38,075 bases of DNA from Candidatus Moduliflexus flocculans (lineage in GTDB: Bacteria; Moduliflexota; Moduliflexia; Moduliflexales; Moduliflexaceae). The translations under genes and the position numbers were made by a program. Positions within the stretch are counted from its first letter, which is position 1. The number at the start of each line of letters is the position of its first letter. The notes beneath the pieces were generated by a model. The model saw only the letters and a program-made list of their open reading frames with translations, was not told the origin of the DNA and searched no databases. Positions 6,843 through 14,781 of the stretch are shown piece by piece. The stretch lies in NCBI GenBank assembly GCA_000739515.1, contig DF820462.1:82849-120923 (forward strand), given 5' to 3'.

Positions 6843-8765
6843 CACGCTGTTGCGAACAGGGCGCAGGGCAGCGGCGAGTGTGCGGTATAATTCGGGCGAA
6901 ACGGCGCGGCGTTCGTAGATCATGGTGTGCCAGATGTCAGCCTCATGCTGCCGGGCGCGTTCGGCAAGACGGGCGACGGCGGCTGGAAGCGGCGATTCGC
7001 GGTGGCGGGCTTTCGGCGCGTGTCCCGCCAAACGCCGGAAGATGTCCGCGCCGAAACGGTCGTACCAGAGAAGCGTGTGCGCGGTGGACAGCGAGCCTGC
7101 CCAGGGATAATGATGCAGCCACCATTGTTCCGCTAACCGGTCAAGCGCGGCGTCAAGATTTGCCTGTTCTCGCTCGGTTTTCGGCGGTCGCGTTTCCTCG
7201 TAAAACAAGCCGCTGAACAATTCATCTCCGGTCACGCGCCACATCTCGCGAATGCCGTATTTTTGCGGCACTAACGCCACCTGCGCCCCATCCACCAAAT
7301 CGAAGCGTCCGCAGATAAACAACGCCAGCGAATCGCTATGCGCTTCAAGCCATTGCAAGGTGCGCCGGGCTTCTGGCGCGGTTTCGGTCGGAAAATCGGT
7401 GAAGGTCATCGCCTCAACCGCGATTCCGGCGGCAGCGAGATGCTGCGCGGCGGCGGTCATGGTGTCCGCCGCGATTCCTTTGTTGATCAATTCCAGCACG
7501 CGCGGCGCGGCGGATTCGATGCCGAGCGCAGCGCTTATCATGCCGCCGGACGCCAATACGCGACAGCGCTCGGCAGTCAACGCGGCTTCGGGACGCATAT
7601 CTGTCCCCCAGCGAATCGCCGCGCCGGAACGCTGAATCTGTTCCGCGACTTTTTCCGCGAACGCTGGCGACATGGCGTCTTGCGAAAAGTAGAAGACGCG
7701 GCAGGTGTGACGCTGCGCAAGCTGTTCGACGTGCTGCGCCACTAATTCCGGCGGGCGCTGGCGATACCGCGCCGTGCCATGCTCCGCAAGTCCGTAATGA
7801 CAAAAGGCGCATTTTCCCCAGTAGCAGCCGCGCGTCGGGTCGTATGGCAGGACAGGAGCGGGGGCGAGATATTTGTCAAGCGGTATGCCATCGAAATCCG
7901 GCGCAGGGTGCTCAGCGAGATTGGCGGCGCATGTTCCGCGTATCAATCCGGCGGGACGCTCGCCGCGTTCCACTGCTCGCGCTAACTCTAATAACGCCGT
8001 TTCTCCTTCGAACACAACAGCGGAATCGAAGGGCGTCAATGCCTTTTGTTGAGGCGCCTCCGGCAGGCGTAGCAGCAGTTGCGTCATCGCCGGGCCGCCG
8101 ACCGTGATGTAGAGGTGCGGAAAGCGGCGGCGCAGATGGAGCGCAAAGGCGTAAGCGGGCTGAACCTGTCCGGGAAAGGCGACTGACAATCCGATGACGC
8201 TGACTTGCGACGCGGCGAGACGTTCGCACAACTCCTGCTCGACGTAGTCGTAAAACGGGTTGCGATCCGCCTGCGAATCGGCGCGAATGGTGTCGAGCGT
8301 CAGCAGCGAAAATGGCGTGCGATACGAGAGAAAATCGAGCGTCAAGGGCGAATAGGCCGCGCTGATGAGGCGTAGCGCGTCGTCCACCGTCGCAATCGCC
8401 GCCGCGTACTGTTCCGGATCAAAGAAGCGGACGCCGGAGCGGTCGCGCAAGACGGCGACGGCGTCGTCAATCTCCGCCGGGACGCTTTGCGCGATCTGCC
8501 GCGCTTCATGCAAATCGGCAAACGCTAATTGTTCGACATGCGTCAGGACGCGCTTCCGTTCCAATCGAACGCGGCGGCGTTCGATCCGTTCCGCGAATTT
8601 TTCCAGCGTATCGCGGCGCAGCAGGCGGCAATAGGCTTCGATATTGGCGTCAATCGGCAAAACTTCGACGCCATGCGTTCGCAGAAACGCCGTCAGCGTC
8701 GGCAGCGCGAGATACGGCGCGGTCGGGTCGCAGGTCGGCGGATAAATCAGGGCAATCTTTGGCAT
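6837..8765 (-). CDS. B12-binding-type radical SAM protein
   Basis: A 642-residue protein of the cobalamin-domain radical SAM superfamily (BchE/Elp3-like HemN fold). The N-terminal region (MPKIALIYPP, then about 185-280 with VIGLSVAFPGQ, ITVGGPA and VFEGE) has the Rossmann-like B12-binding layout, with an extra helical stretch at 50-140. The cluster motif is C314-x4-C319-x2-C322 within RGCYWGKCAFC, one residue longer in the first gap than the textbook CX3CX2C. A later segment GIESAAPRVLELINKG is the usual radical SAM glycine/SAM-binding region, and the C-terminal 140 residues are unassigned. It stands alone on the minus strand between plus-strand genes. No clear ribosome binding site is seen before the ATG. 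Substrate unknown; methylation or peptide modification are the usual activities of relatives. Confidence 0.8.
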   Translation of the reverse strand: MPKIALIYPPTCDPTAPYLALPTLTAFLRTHGVEVLPIDANIEAYCRLLRRDTLEKFAERIERRRVRLERKRVLTHVEQLAFADLHEARQIAQSVPAEIDDAVAVLRDRSGVRFFDPEQYAAAIATVDDALRLISAAYSPLTLDFLSYRTPFSLLTLDTIRADSQADRNPFYDYVEQELCERLAASQVSVIGLSVAFPGQVQPAYAFALHLRRRFPHLYITVGGPAMTQLLLRLPEAPQQKALTPFDSAVVFEGETALLELARAVERGERPAGLIRGTCAANLAEHPAPDFDGIPLDKYLAPAPVLPYDPTRGCYWGKCAFCHYGLAEHGTARYRQRPPELVAQHVEQLAQRHTCRVFYFSQDAMSPAFAEKVAEQIQRSGAAIRWGTDMRPEAALTAERCRVLASGGMISAALGIESAAPRVLELINKGIAADTMTAAAQHLAAAGIAVEAMTFTDFPTETAPEARRTLQWLEAHSDSLALFICGRFDLVDGAQVALVPQKYGIREMWRVTGDELFSGLFYEETRPPKTEREQANLDAALDRLAEQWWLHHYPWAGSLSTAHTLLWYDRFGADIFRRLAGHAPKARHRESPLPAAVARLAERARQHEADIWHTMIYERRAVSPELYRTLAAALRPVRNSVS

Positions 8766-8847
8766 GACGGCTCAGATGTCTCGCCCGGCGGAATTTGTCA
8801 AGTTTCTCGTGAATCTGCGAAAGATCGGTTGACAAAAAAGGGCGCAG

Positions 8848-8875
8848 ACCCCACAGATAAAAAAACCTGTGAGGT
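8848..8875. repeat. degenerate copy of ACCTCACAGGT palindrome
   Basis: ACCCCACAG (8848-8856) and CTGTGAGGT (8867-8875) pair in 8 of 9 positions around an A-rich loop. It lies in the divergent gap between the radical SAM and DUF4037 genes and abuts the latter's ribosome binding site. Confidence 0.5.
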
Positions 8876-8890
8876 TGAAAGGATGGAGAC

Positions 8891-9916
8891 ATGTATCAAT
8901 TTATTCCCGGATTAGCATTGAATCGCAATTTTTATCACGACATAATCTTAAGATTGTTGAAACAAGAATATCCTGAATTGCCTTATGCAGCCGCCTTGAT
9001 CGGATACGGCTCTGATGTGTTAGGATTTGACACTCCGACTTCGATGGATCATAACTGGGGGCCGCGAATGCAGATTTTTCTGACAGAGAGCGATTTTCCC
9101 GAATTGGGCCATCAGATCAATGAGATGCTCAGATGGAAACTTCCCTTCTCTTTTCAAGGATTTCCAACCAATTTTACCGATCCTCGTTATGACCACACTC
9201 AAACCATGTTGCCGACAACCGCCTATCCTATCCGCCATCTTATTGAAGTCTCAACCGTTGAACGTTATATTGCAGGGCGTTTGCCGCTTGAGTCTCTTTC
9301 AGACATCACACTCGCGGAATGGATGCGATTTACGGATCAAAAATTGTTAGAATTGACGCAGGGCGAGGTCTTTTATGATGGACTGCATTCCCTGACCAGA
9401 CTCCGCGATCAACTTCGGTTTTATCCGCGCGACATCTGGCTGTTGCGACTTGCCGCACAGTGGGAAGCCGTTTCGCAGCAAGAGGCATTTATTGGTAGGT
9501 GTCGAGAACTTCATGATTTGCTCAATTTAAAATTATTGGCAGGACGGCTTATCGCACTCTTGATGAAAATCTGTTTTTATCTTGAGCGGCGCTATATTCC
9601 CTACAGCAAATGGTTTGGCAGAGGATTTCAGCAATTAAACTGCTATGCAGGCGTTCATCAGCAGATGCTTGGCATTCTTTTAGAAGGCGATCCCGAATCT
9701 GTCGAATCGGAGTTAGCAAACTTATATGAACACGTTGTTGACTTGAATAATGCCAATTTCGATCTGCCGAAGATCGAAAATCGCACGCGGAATTTTTTCG
9801 GACGCCCCTATATGGTCATTTTTGCCGAAACGATTGTCGAAACATTATGCGCAACATCGAAAATGAATCGCTCAAACAGACCAACCTCAAGCGGTATGCG
9901 CTTGATATCAAGGTAG
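8891..9916 (+). CDS. DUF4037 protein (nucleotidyltransferase-like), 3' end frameshifted
   Basis: The N-terminal FIPGLALNRNFY, GYGSDVLGFDTPTSMDHNWGPR (residues about 38-59) and later YIPYSKWFGRGF are hallmarks of DUF4037. This family has a nucleotidyltransferase-like core: a Gly-Ser followed by acidic residues. Its substrate is not established. The ORF as read ends in an unlike tail after about residue 320 (SKMNRSNRPTSSGMRLISR). From position 9850 the -1 frame continues with RNIENESLKQTNLKRYALDI and ends at a TAA at 9946-9948. That tail resembles the expected family ending far better, so one base seems to be missing near 9848-9852. It may be a decayed gene, a sequencing error or, less likely, recoding. 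Start ATG has AAAGGA at 8878-8883. Confidence 0.75.
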   Translation: MYQFIPGLALNRNFYHDIILRLLKQEYPELPYAAALIGYGSDVLGFDTPTSMDHNWGPRMQIFLTESDFPELGHQINEMLRWKLPFSFQGFPTNFTDPRYDHTQTMLPTTAYPIRHLIEVSTVERYIAGRLPLESLSDITLAEWMRFTDQKLLELTQGEVFYDGLHSLTRLRDQLRFYPRDIWLLRLAAQWEAVSQQEAFIGRCRELHDLLNLKLLAGRLIALLMKICFYLERRYIPYSKWFGRGFQQLNCYAGVHQQMLGILLEGDPESVESELANLYEHVVDLNNANFDLPKIENRTRNFFGRPYMVIFAETIVETLCATSKMNRSNRPTSSGMRLISR

Positions 9917-10073
9917 ATGTCACCGATTTAACTGATTGCTTATTATAAATTTCTTCTAATTTTATTTGACGAACATCATGATTATTCCGTAAAAGTCGGA
10001 AAACTTTGGTAACAGCGATGTTTATCTGCATTTATTGGGTATATATGGGCATTTCTCACGCGTGAAGGGCTGT

Positions 10074-10442
10074 ATGGCACAAAGCAGCATCATGTTAGGG
10101 CAGCAAATCACGGCATCATTTGACGGGTGCAGCGGCGCGACGTTTGAGAACTGCGAACGCCTGACCGACCTGCTGCGGCAGGTCGTGACGCGGCTCGGAT
10201 TCGAAGAAGTCGCCCACTTGAGCCACGCGTTCTCTCCGCAGGGAAGCACCTGCGTGCTGATTCTGGCGCAATCTCATATTATCGCGCATACCTGGCCGGA
10301 ATATCGCGCCCTCGTCATTGACCTGTTCGCCTGCGGAACGATTGATTTTACTCCGGCGGCGGAACTTGTCAAGGCGGCGGTGAACGCGAGCGCGTATCGC
10401 GTCGAGGAACGCACGCGGGACATCGAGGTTGAAAGAGCATAG
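10074..10442 (+). CDS. speD: S-adenosylmethionine decarboxylase proenzyme, SpeD type
   Basis: Makes decarboxylated AdoMet, the aminopropyl donor for polyamine synthesis. With the ATG at 10074 the protein has 122 residues, like the short bacterial/archaeal class. The self-processing serine that becomes the pyruvoyl group is Ser67 in LAQSHIIAHTWPE. The expected His72 and Cys87 (LFACG) are present; these match Ser63, His68 and Cys83 of the Thermotoga maritima enzyme. The residue before the cleaved serine is Gln66 where the family normally has Glu. ATG 10074 is preferred because of GAAGGG at 10064-10069; an in-frame TTG at 10035 is an alternative. It heads the operon that contains a spermidine-synthase-like enzyme. 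Its stop codon lies within a palindromic repeat. Confidence 0.85.
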   Translation: MAQSSIMLGQQITASFDGCSGATFENCERLTDLLRQVVTRLGFEEVAHLSHAFSPQGSTCVLILAQSHIIAHTWPEYRALVIDLFACGTIDFTPAAELVKAAVNASAYRVEERTRDIEVERA

Positions 10443-10499
10443 GAGTGTCAAATCTTGATTTGACAACGAATGGCCGCGAAATTGAAATTTCGCACTCCT
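10441..10499. repeat. AGGAGTG...CACTCCT palindromic repeat
   Basis: AGGAGTG (10441-10447) and CACTCCT (10493-10499) bound an inner hairpin TCAAATC/GATTTGA and a CGAAAT/ATTTCG pair. This is the core seen at 3604-3653 but without AT-rich outer arms. It lies between speD and the first DUF4178 gene and includes the last base pairs of speD. Confidence 0.75.
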
Positions 10500-10526
10500 G
10501 GTTAACATGGGAGGAGAAAACAGCGT

Positions 10527-11153
10527 ATGTACGCGCAAGAGATTCAATGCCCGTCCTGCGGGGCGGGGCGAACGATTCGCAACCCCGGCGTCATCACGAT
10601 TGTCTGCGAATATTGCGGCAACGCGGTCTATTGGGATCAGGAAAAGATTGCGAACGCCGGGAAACAATCTATCCTACCGGAAGGCTTCAGCCGCCTGTTT
10701 CGCGGCGCAACCGGCTCGCTGCTAAACAAGCGTTTCTGCGTGTTGGGGCGCGTGCGCTATAGTTTCGGCAGAGGTTTCTGGGATGAATGGTTTTTGGAAT
10801 TCGAAAGCGGCGAAATCGGCTGGCTGACGGAAGACAATCACGAATTCGCGTATGAAAAAGCGTTTCCCGCGCCGAACGTGCCGCCGATCTCCAAACTCTC
10901 GCCCGGAACGCGGATTGCGATGAACGACAAGCCATACATCATCGAGGAAGTCGGGCAGGCCGAATGTCTCGGCGTTGAAGGCGATTTGCCGATTCGGATG
11001 CAAAGCGGCGAAAAATACGCTTTTGCCGATGGTTCGACGCCTGACGGCCAGTACACGCTTGGCATCGAGTATGATCACGATCCTCCCACCGTCTTTTTGG
11101 GGCGCTGGATCAAATATGCCTCACTCAAACTTGATGAACCGGGGGAGTGGTAA
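10527..11153 (+). CDS. zinc-ribbon DUF4178 protein (soluble)
   Basis: A 208-residue cytoplasmic protein. The N-terminal zinc ribbon has CPSC (Cys8, Cys11) and CEYC (Cys27, Cys30). Residues about 55-205 form a DUF4178-like beta-rich domain with VLGRVRYSFGRGFWDEWFLEFESGEIGWL, typical for the family. DUF4178 proteins recur beside DUF350 and spermidine-synthase-like genes; their molecular role is not known. The ATG has GGGAGGAG at 10510-10517. The stop is 3 nt before the second DUF4178 gene, so the two are surely co-translated. The domain resemblance to the next protein suggests duplication followed by specialisation. Confidence 0.8.
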   Translation: MYAQEIQCPSCGAGRTIRNPGVITIVCEYCGNAVYWDQEKIANAGKQSILPEGFSRLFRGATGSLLNKRFCVLGRVRYSFGRGFWDEWFLEFESGEIGWLTEDNHEFAYEKAFPAPNVPPISKLSPGTRIAMNDKPYIIEEVGQAECLGVEGDLPIRMQSGEKYAFADGSTPDGQYTLGIEYDHDPPTVFLGRWIKYASLKLDEPGEW

Positions 11154-11156
11154 ATC

Positions 11157-12518
11157 ATGGAACATGAACGATTTGCCTTGAACAGCGGACGAAAACGCCC
11201 GGCCTATACGCCGAAAAATATCCGGTGTCCGCATTGCGGCGCGGGCTTGACGATCAAGGATGAACAGAGCGAATTGGTGGTCTGTGAGTATTGCGGCAGC
11301 CATCTGAATGTGTCTCGCGATGAGATGGAAGTCCTCGGCAAAGGGGCGAGCCGGAAATGGGAATTCCCGCTGAAAATCGGGGATTCATTCCGCTATAACA
11401 ACGCGCGGTACGAAATCATCGCCCGCATGGTGTTTATTGAAGACGGCGACGAAACCGAAGCCTCGCGCCAGTATTTGCTCTACAACCCGTATCACGGCAC
11501 GCTCTGGTTAGACGACTATCAGGGGCAATATTCGCTTTCGATGGACACGCATGTCATGCCCGTCGAAGACCCGTTCAGCAAACGGCGCGGCGACCTCCTG
11601 AAAACGCATGACGATCAGGCGTGGGTGATGGAAGGTGCTGGCACGTATGAATTGGTCTATGTAGATGGCGCGTTGCCCTGGATCGCCCAAATCGGAGATC
11701 AGGCCGAATATGCGGAATTTTTGAATAAATCGAACCCGAAACTGCAATACGAAGCGCAGCGCATCGCCGGGGAAATCGAATACGGTAAAGGGGAAAGCCT
11801 CTCATTGGCGCAGGTGCGGCAGGCACTCGGCAAGCCTGATTTTCTGAAAACGGAAGGCACGGGAAAAGCGGCGCAGCGAGCCGTCAGCGTGGATAACGTC
11901 GTCAGCGCCCGACGCGGTTTTACGTTCGCCTTCGTGGTCATTACAATTGCGCTGATTGTCAACGGTTTTGCGTATATGGTCGCCTCGTCTCAGGGACGGC
12001 GCGTATTGGAGCAGAATTTCACCGCGCAGGAATTGACGGCGGAAACCATCTCCGAACCGTTTATTGTACGGAAAGATAACGACATCCTGAAAATTACGGC
12101 GAACGCGAACCTTGATAATGCGTGGATGGCGCTTGACATCGGCGTGGTGCGGCAGGATGACGATCCCATTCGAAACGAAGACATGCTGCTCCATGTGGAT
12201 GACGCGGATATGTCGTATTATCATGGCACTGAAGGGGGCGAATCCTGGAGCGAAGGCAGCCGCAGCAGTTCTTCGTATATCCAAATCCCCCAAAAAGGGA
12301 CGTATAAGTTGATGGTGCATGCGGTCAGCAACAGCGGCGAAACCGAAACAGCGACGCAGGCGGAGCACAGCGCGACGATTCGGGTGTATTCCGGCGCGTT
12401 AGTACCGTATTATTCGATGCTGATGGCGATTGTGTCTGCGATCATGCTTGTCGGAACGTTTGCGATGTATCATAAATGGAAACATGGCGATGAGGATGAC
12501 GACGACGATGACGATTGA
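11157..12518 (+). CDS. membrane-anchored zinc-ribbon DUF4178 protein
   Basis: A 453-residue paralogue of the preceding protein with extra parts. The zinc ribbon has CPHC (Cys24, Cys27) and CEYC (Cys43, Cys46). A DUF4178 region spans about 65-180 and a linker 180-254. The first membrane helix is at 255-276. A domain of about 135 residues outside the cytoplasm (280-412) is rich in Asp and Ser with beta strands. A second helix at 417-437 and a strongly acidic cytoplasmic tail (GDEDDDDDDD) end the protein. This layout would place the zinc ribbon and DUF4178 part on the inner face of the membrane and the beta domain outside. The acidic tail could bind basic partners such as polyamines, which is speculation. 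It is part of the speD-MoxR gene block. Confidence 0.8.
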   Translation: MEHERFALNSGRKRPAYTPKNIRCPHCGAGLTIKDEQSELVVCEYCGSHLNVSRDEMEVLGKGASRKWEFPLKIGDSFRYNNARYEIIARMVFIEDGDETEASRQYLLYNPYHGTLWLDDYQGQYSLSMDTHVMPVEDPFSKRRGDLLKTHDDQAWVMEGAGTYELVYVDGALPWIAQIGDQAEYAEFLNKSNPKLQYEAQRIAGEIEYGKGESLSLAQVRQALGKPDFLKTEGTGKAAQRAVSVDNVVSARRGFTFAFVVITIALIVNGFAYMVASSQGRRVLEQNFTAQELTAETISEPFIVRKDNDILKITANANLDNAWMALDIGVVRQDDDPIRNEDMLLHVDDADMSYYHGTEGGESWSEGSRSSSSYIQIPQKGTYKLMVHAVSNSGETETATQAEHSATIRVYSGALVPYYSMLMAIVSAIMLVGTFAMYHKWKHGDEDDDDDDD

Positions 12519-12570
12519 CCCCAGCCCTGCACGCAGGTCTGCGACGTTCTCTAAAAACGTGTCGCTCATA

Positions 12571-12628
12571 TTCCCTTCGACAAGTTCAGGGAACGGATGG
12601 TGACGTTCCCTGAACTTGTCGAAGGGAA
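12571..12628. repeat. perfect 25-bp inverted repeat (TTCGACAAGTTCAGGGA family)
   Basis: Arms 12571-12595 and 12604-12628 are perfect reverse complements over 25 bp with an 8-nt loop. The CCCTTCGACAAGTTCAGGGAACG motif type is a palindrome family found dispersed in many bacterial genomes. It sits between the DUF4178 and small-protein genes and may act as an RNA stabiliser or partial terminator within the operon. Confidence 0.85.
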
Positions 12629-12688
12629 CGCTTCTAAGAGAATTTAACAACCCCGCCAGTTGGGGATGAGTGGAAAGGAGAAATCGAA

Positions 12689-12904
12689 ATGGGATGCATA
12701 AAATTTTTTTTGATCCCGTTATTGCTTGCGGGAACGGTAATGGCGACAGTCGCCACGTTTGCCGGATGGGGCGCGGACGATATCTCTGATCCGCAGGGCA
12801 TCAATCTGCGGCAGGAAAGCGTGAAACACCCGCGCGGCGCGTTTTTTGCGTATTACGGTTCAACCCGCTCGCATTACGGCGGCGGATTGCGGGGCGGAAA
12901 ATAA
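12689..12904 (+). CDS. small secreted or membrane peptide in the polyamine-linked operon
   Basis: A 71-residue protein with one hydrophobic segment at about 5-24 (FFLIPLLLAGTVMATVATFA). A short exposed part follows, containing WGADDISDP and a Tyr/Gly-rich basic ending (YYGSTRSHYGGGLRGGK). It may be a signal peptide with a tiny exported protein, or an anchored peptide. The AAGGAG site before the ATG is strong, so it is probably made. I do not recognise a family. Its position directly before DUF350 suggests a structural part of the same membrane system. Confidence 0.65.
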   Translation: MGCIKFFLIPLLLAGTVMATVATFAGWGADDISDPQGINLRQESVKHPRGAFFAYYGSTRSHYGGGLRGGK

Positions 12905-12924
12905 CGATGATATGTGGCGAAATA

Positions 12925-12957
12925 CCCCTGTCAGGGTTTTGAACCCCGGCAGGGTTC
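12925..12957. repeat. CCCTGTCAGGG / GAACCC..GGGTTC double hairpin repeat
   Basis: CCCTG-T-CAGGG (12926-12936) is followed by GAACCC (12941-12946) and GGGTTC (12952-12957). It is a different repeat family from its neighbours and again lies in an operon gap, just before DUF350. Confidence 0.6.
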
Positions 12958-13004
12958 AAACTGCGGTGAAACAGAAGGAATAAACAATATAAGGGGAAGA
13001 GGCT

Positions 13005-13217
13005 ATGGACGCGAAACTCATCCAATTTGTCGAAACTATCGTGTATGTCATCACGGGAATGATTGCCTTTGGCGTTGGGTTTTCGATTATCAGAAAAGTC
13101 ACGCCGTTTTCCATCCGCAAAGAGATCGAAGAAGATCAAAATATCGCGCTCGGCATTATTATCGGCTGCGTTATTCTTGGCTTAGCGATTATTATTGCGG
13201 CAGCAATTTCAGGATGA
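13005..13217 (+). CDS. DUF350 membrane protein
   Basis: A 70-residue inner-membrane protein with two clear hydrophobic segments, about 8-29 and 46-69. Between them is the family core PFSIRKEIEEDQNIALGIIIG (residues 33-53), in which the Glu-Asp-Gln-Asn-Ile-Ala-Leu run is diagnostic for DUF350. Members are often two or more such units; this has one. DUF350 genes are commonly adjacent to spermidine-synthase-like or glutathionylspermidine-synthase-like genes, fitting the next gene. The function is unknown; a role as a small membrane channel or anchor has been speculated. Strong AAGGGGAAGAGG site; only 4 nt to the next gene. Confidence 0.85.
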   Translation: MDAKLIQFVETIVYVITGMIAFGVGFSIIRKVTPFSIRKEIEEDQNIALGIIIGCVILGLAIIIAAAISG

Positions 13218-13221
13218 CGGC

Positions 13222-14781
13222 ATGAGCGCGATAGACGAGAAACTCCCTTCATTCGGGCGCGCCATCCTGTTAGGTTCGGTCTTTTTGGTGGCGGCGTCTG
13301 GGTTAGTGTACGAGCTTGTTGCCGGGGCGGTGTCCAGCTATCTGCTCGGCGACGCGGTGACGCAATTCTCATTGGTGATCGGCGTATTTTTGTCGGCAAT
13401 GGGAGGCGGGGCGTTTCTCGCGCAATATGTTCGACAGCGGTTGTTATACCGTTTTGTCGAGGTCGAAATCTGGCTTGGGTTGCTTGGCGGATGCAGTTCA
13501 GTGTTGATGTTTGCGGTCAGCGCCTTTGCCGATGCGATTTTCCCGGTCTTTTTTTATCTGTTGTGTATCATCCTCGGCGTGTTGATCGGCCTGGAAATTC
13601 CGCTGTTGATTCGTCTGCTGCAAGCCGCGCGTGGCGTGTCGGAAACGCTGAGCCATGTTCTCGCGCTGGATTATCTCGGCGCGTTAATCGGCTCGATGCT
13701 GTTTCCGCTGTTCGTGTTGCCCTATCTCGGCCTGAGCCGAGCGTCGGTCGTGTTCGGCCTGTTGAATCTCGCGGTAGCGGCTTCTGCAGTTCCGTTGCTG
13801 CGCCAAGGCGAACGCATTTTGTTAGCGGCGCAGATGACGCTTGCGATGACGCTGCTGCTGGCGACGTTCGCGTATTCGACGAAATGGGTCGGCTTTCTTG
13901 AAGATAAGCTGTATCAGGACGACATCATCTACACCGCCGACACCCGCTATCAGCGGATTGTCCTGACGCGCTGGCGCGACGACATCCGGCTCTATCTCAA
14001 CGGGCAACTTCAATTCAGCGCGGTGGATGAAGCCCGCTATCACGAATCGCTCGTCATTCCGGCGATGGAGGCGAGCCGTCCGGCGGCAGACGTGCTGATT
14101 CTCGGCGGCGGCGACGGCATGGCGGCGCGGGAAGTTCTGAAATACGACTCTGTCAAAACGATTACGTTAGTGGATATTGACCCGGCCATGACTGCGTTAG
14201 GGCAGACGCGCCCGGAATTGCTTCGATTGAATTCAGGCTCGTTGAGCTCGCCGAAAGTCAAGATTGTGAATACCGACGCCATGCGTTTTGTGGAAGAGAG
14301 CCGCGATGCGTTCGACGTGATTTTTATTGATTTGCCTGATCCCGATACCGAAACGCTTTCCAAACTTTATTCCGACGCGTTCTATCGCCTCTGCGTTCGA
14401 CGGCTGCGAGAGCGCGGCATCATGGTGACGCAGGCGACGTCGCCGTTTTTTGCGCGAGACGCCTTCTGGTGCATCGCGCAGACGATTGCTTCTGTGGAAA
14501 TCCCCAACCTTCCCGAAACGAGCCTGCATATCCTGCCGTATCATCTCAATATCCCGTCTTTCGGCGAATGGGGCTTTGTCATGGCCGCGAGGCGTCCCGT
14601 CGCTCCGCAGCAGCTTGCCATTTCGGTGGAAACGCGCTTTTTGAATGATGCCACCTTGCATTCGATGTTCGCGTTTGGAAAAGACATCGAGCCGCCCTCG
14701 CCGCTGCCCAACATTAACCGCCTCGAGCATCCGATCCTCTCGACCTATTACGAACGCGGATGGAGCAGATTCAATGAATGA
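13222..14781 (+). CDS. membrane-fused spermidine-synthase-like aminopropyltransferase
   Basis: A 519-residue protein. Residues about 11-220 hold about seven hydrophobic helices. Residues 230-450 are a polyamine aminopropyltransferase domain: YQRIVLTR (243-250), LYLNGQLQFSAVDEARYHE (257-275), the dcAdoMet-binding GGGDG (295-299) and the catalytic-type motif DLPDP (370-374, DSTDP in classical enzymes). It would transfer an aminopropyl group from decarboxylated AdoMet, supplied by the SpeD encoded upstream, to an amine at the membrane. The true acceptor is not known and may be putrescine, another amine or a membrane component. ATG 13222 is chosen over the upstream in-frame ATG at 13195 because it follows AGGA at 13211-13214 and avoids overlap with DUF350. 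The stop overlaps the next gene. Confidence 0.85.
   Translation: MSAIDEKLPSFGRAILLGSVFLVAASGLVYELVAGAVSSYLLGDAVTQFSLVIGVFLSAMGGGAFLAQYVRQRLLYRFVEVEIWLGLLGGCSSVLMFAVSAFADAIFPVFFYLLCIILGVLIGLEIPLLIRLLQAARGVSETLSHVLALDYLGALIGSMLFPLFVLPYLGLSRASVVFGLLNLAVAASAVPLLRQGERILLAAQMTLAMTLLLATFAYSTKWVGFLEDKLYQDDIIYTADTRYQRIVLTRWRDDIRLYLNGQLQFSAVDEARYHESLVIPAMEASRPAADVLILGGGDGMAAREVLKYDSVKTITLVDIDPAMTALGQTRPELLRLNSGSLSSPKVKIVNTDAMRFVEESRDAFDVIFIDLPDPDTETLSKLYSDAFYRLCVRRLRERGIMVTQATSPFFARDAFWCIAQTIASVEIPNLPETSLHILPYHLNIPSFGEWGFVMAARRPVAPQQLAISVETRFLNDATLHSMFAFGKDIEPPSPLPNINRLEHPILSTYYERGWSRFNE

Noticed and set aside
7252..8107. Long plus-strand open frames opposite the radical SAM gene
   Set aside because: Arginine/alanine-rich shadows of a GC-rich coding strand with no recognisable domain.
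10035..10073. N-terminal extension of SpeD from TTG 10035
   Set aside because: Rare start codon without ribosome site; ATG 10074 has GAAGGG and gives the usual length.
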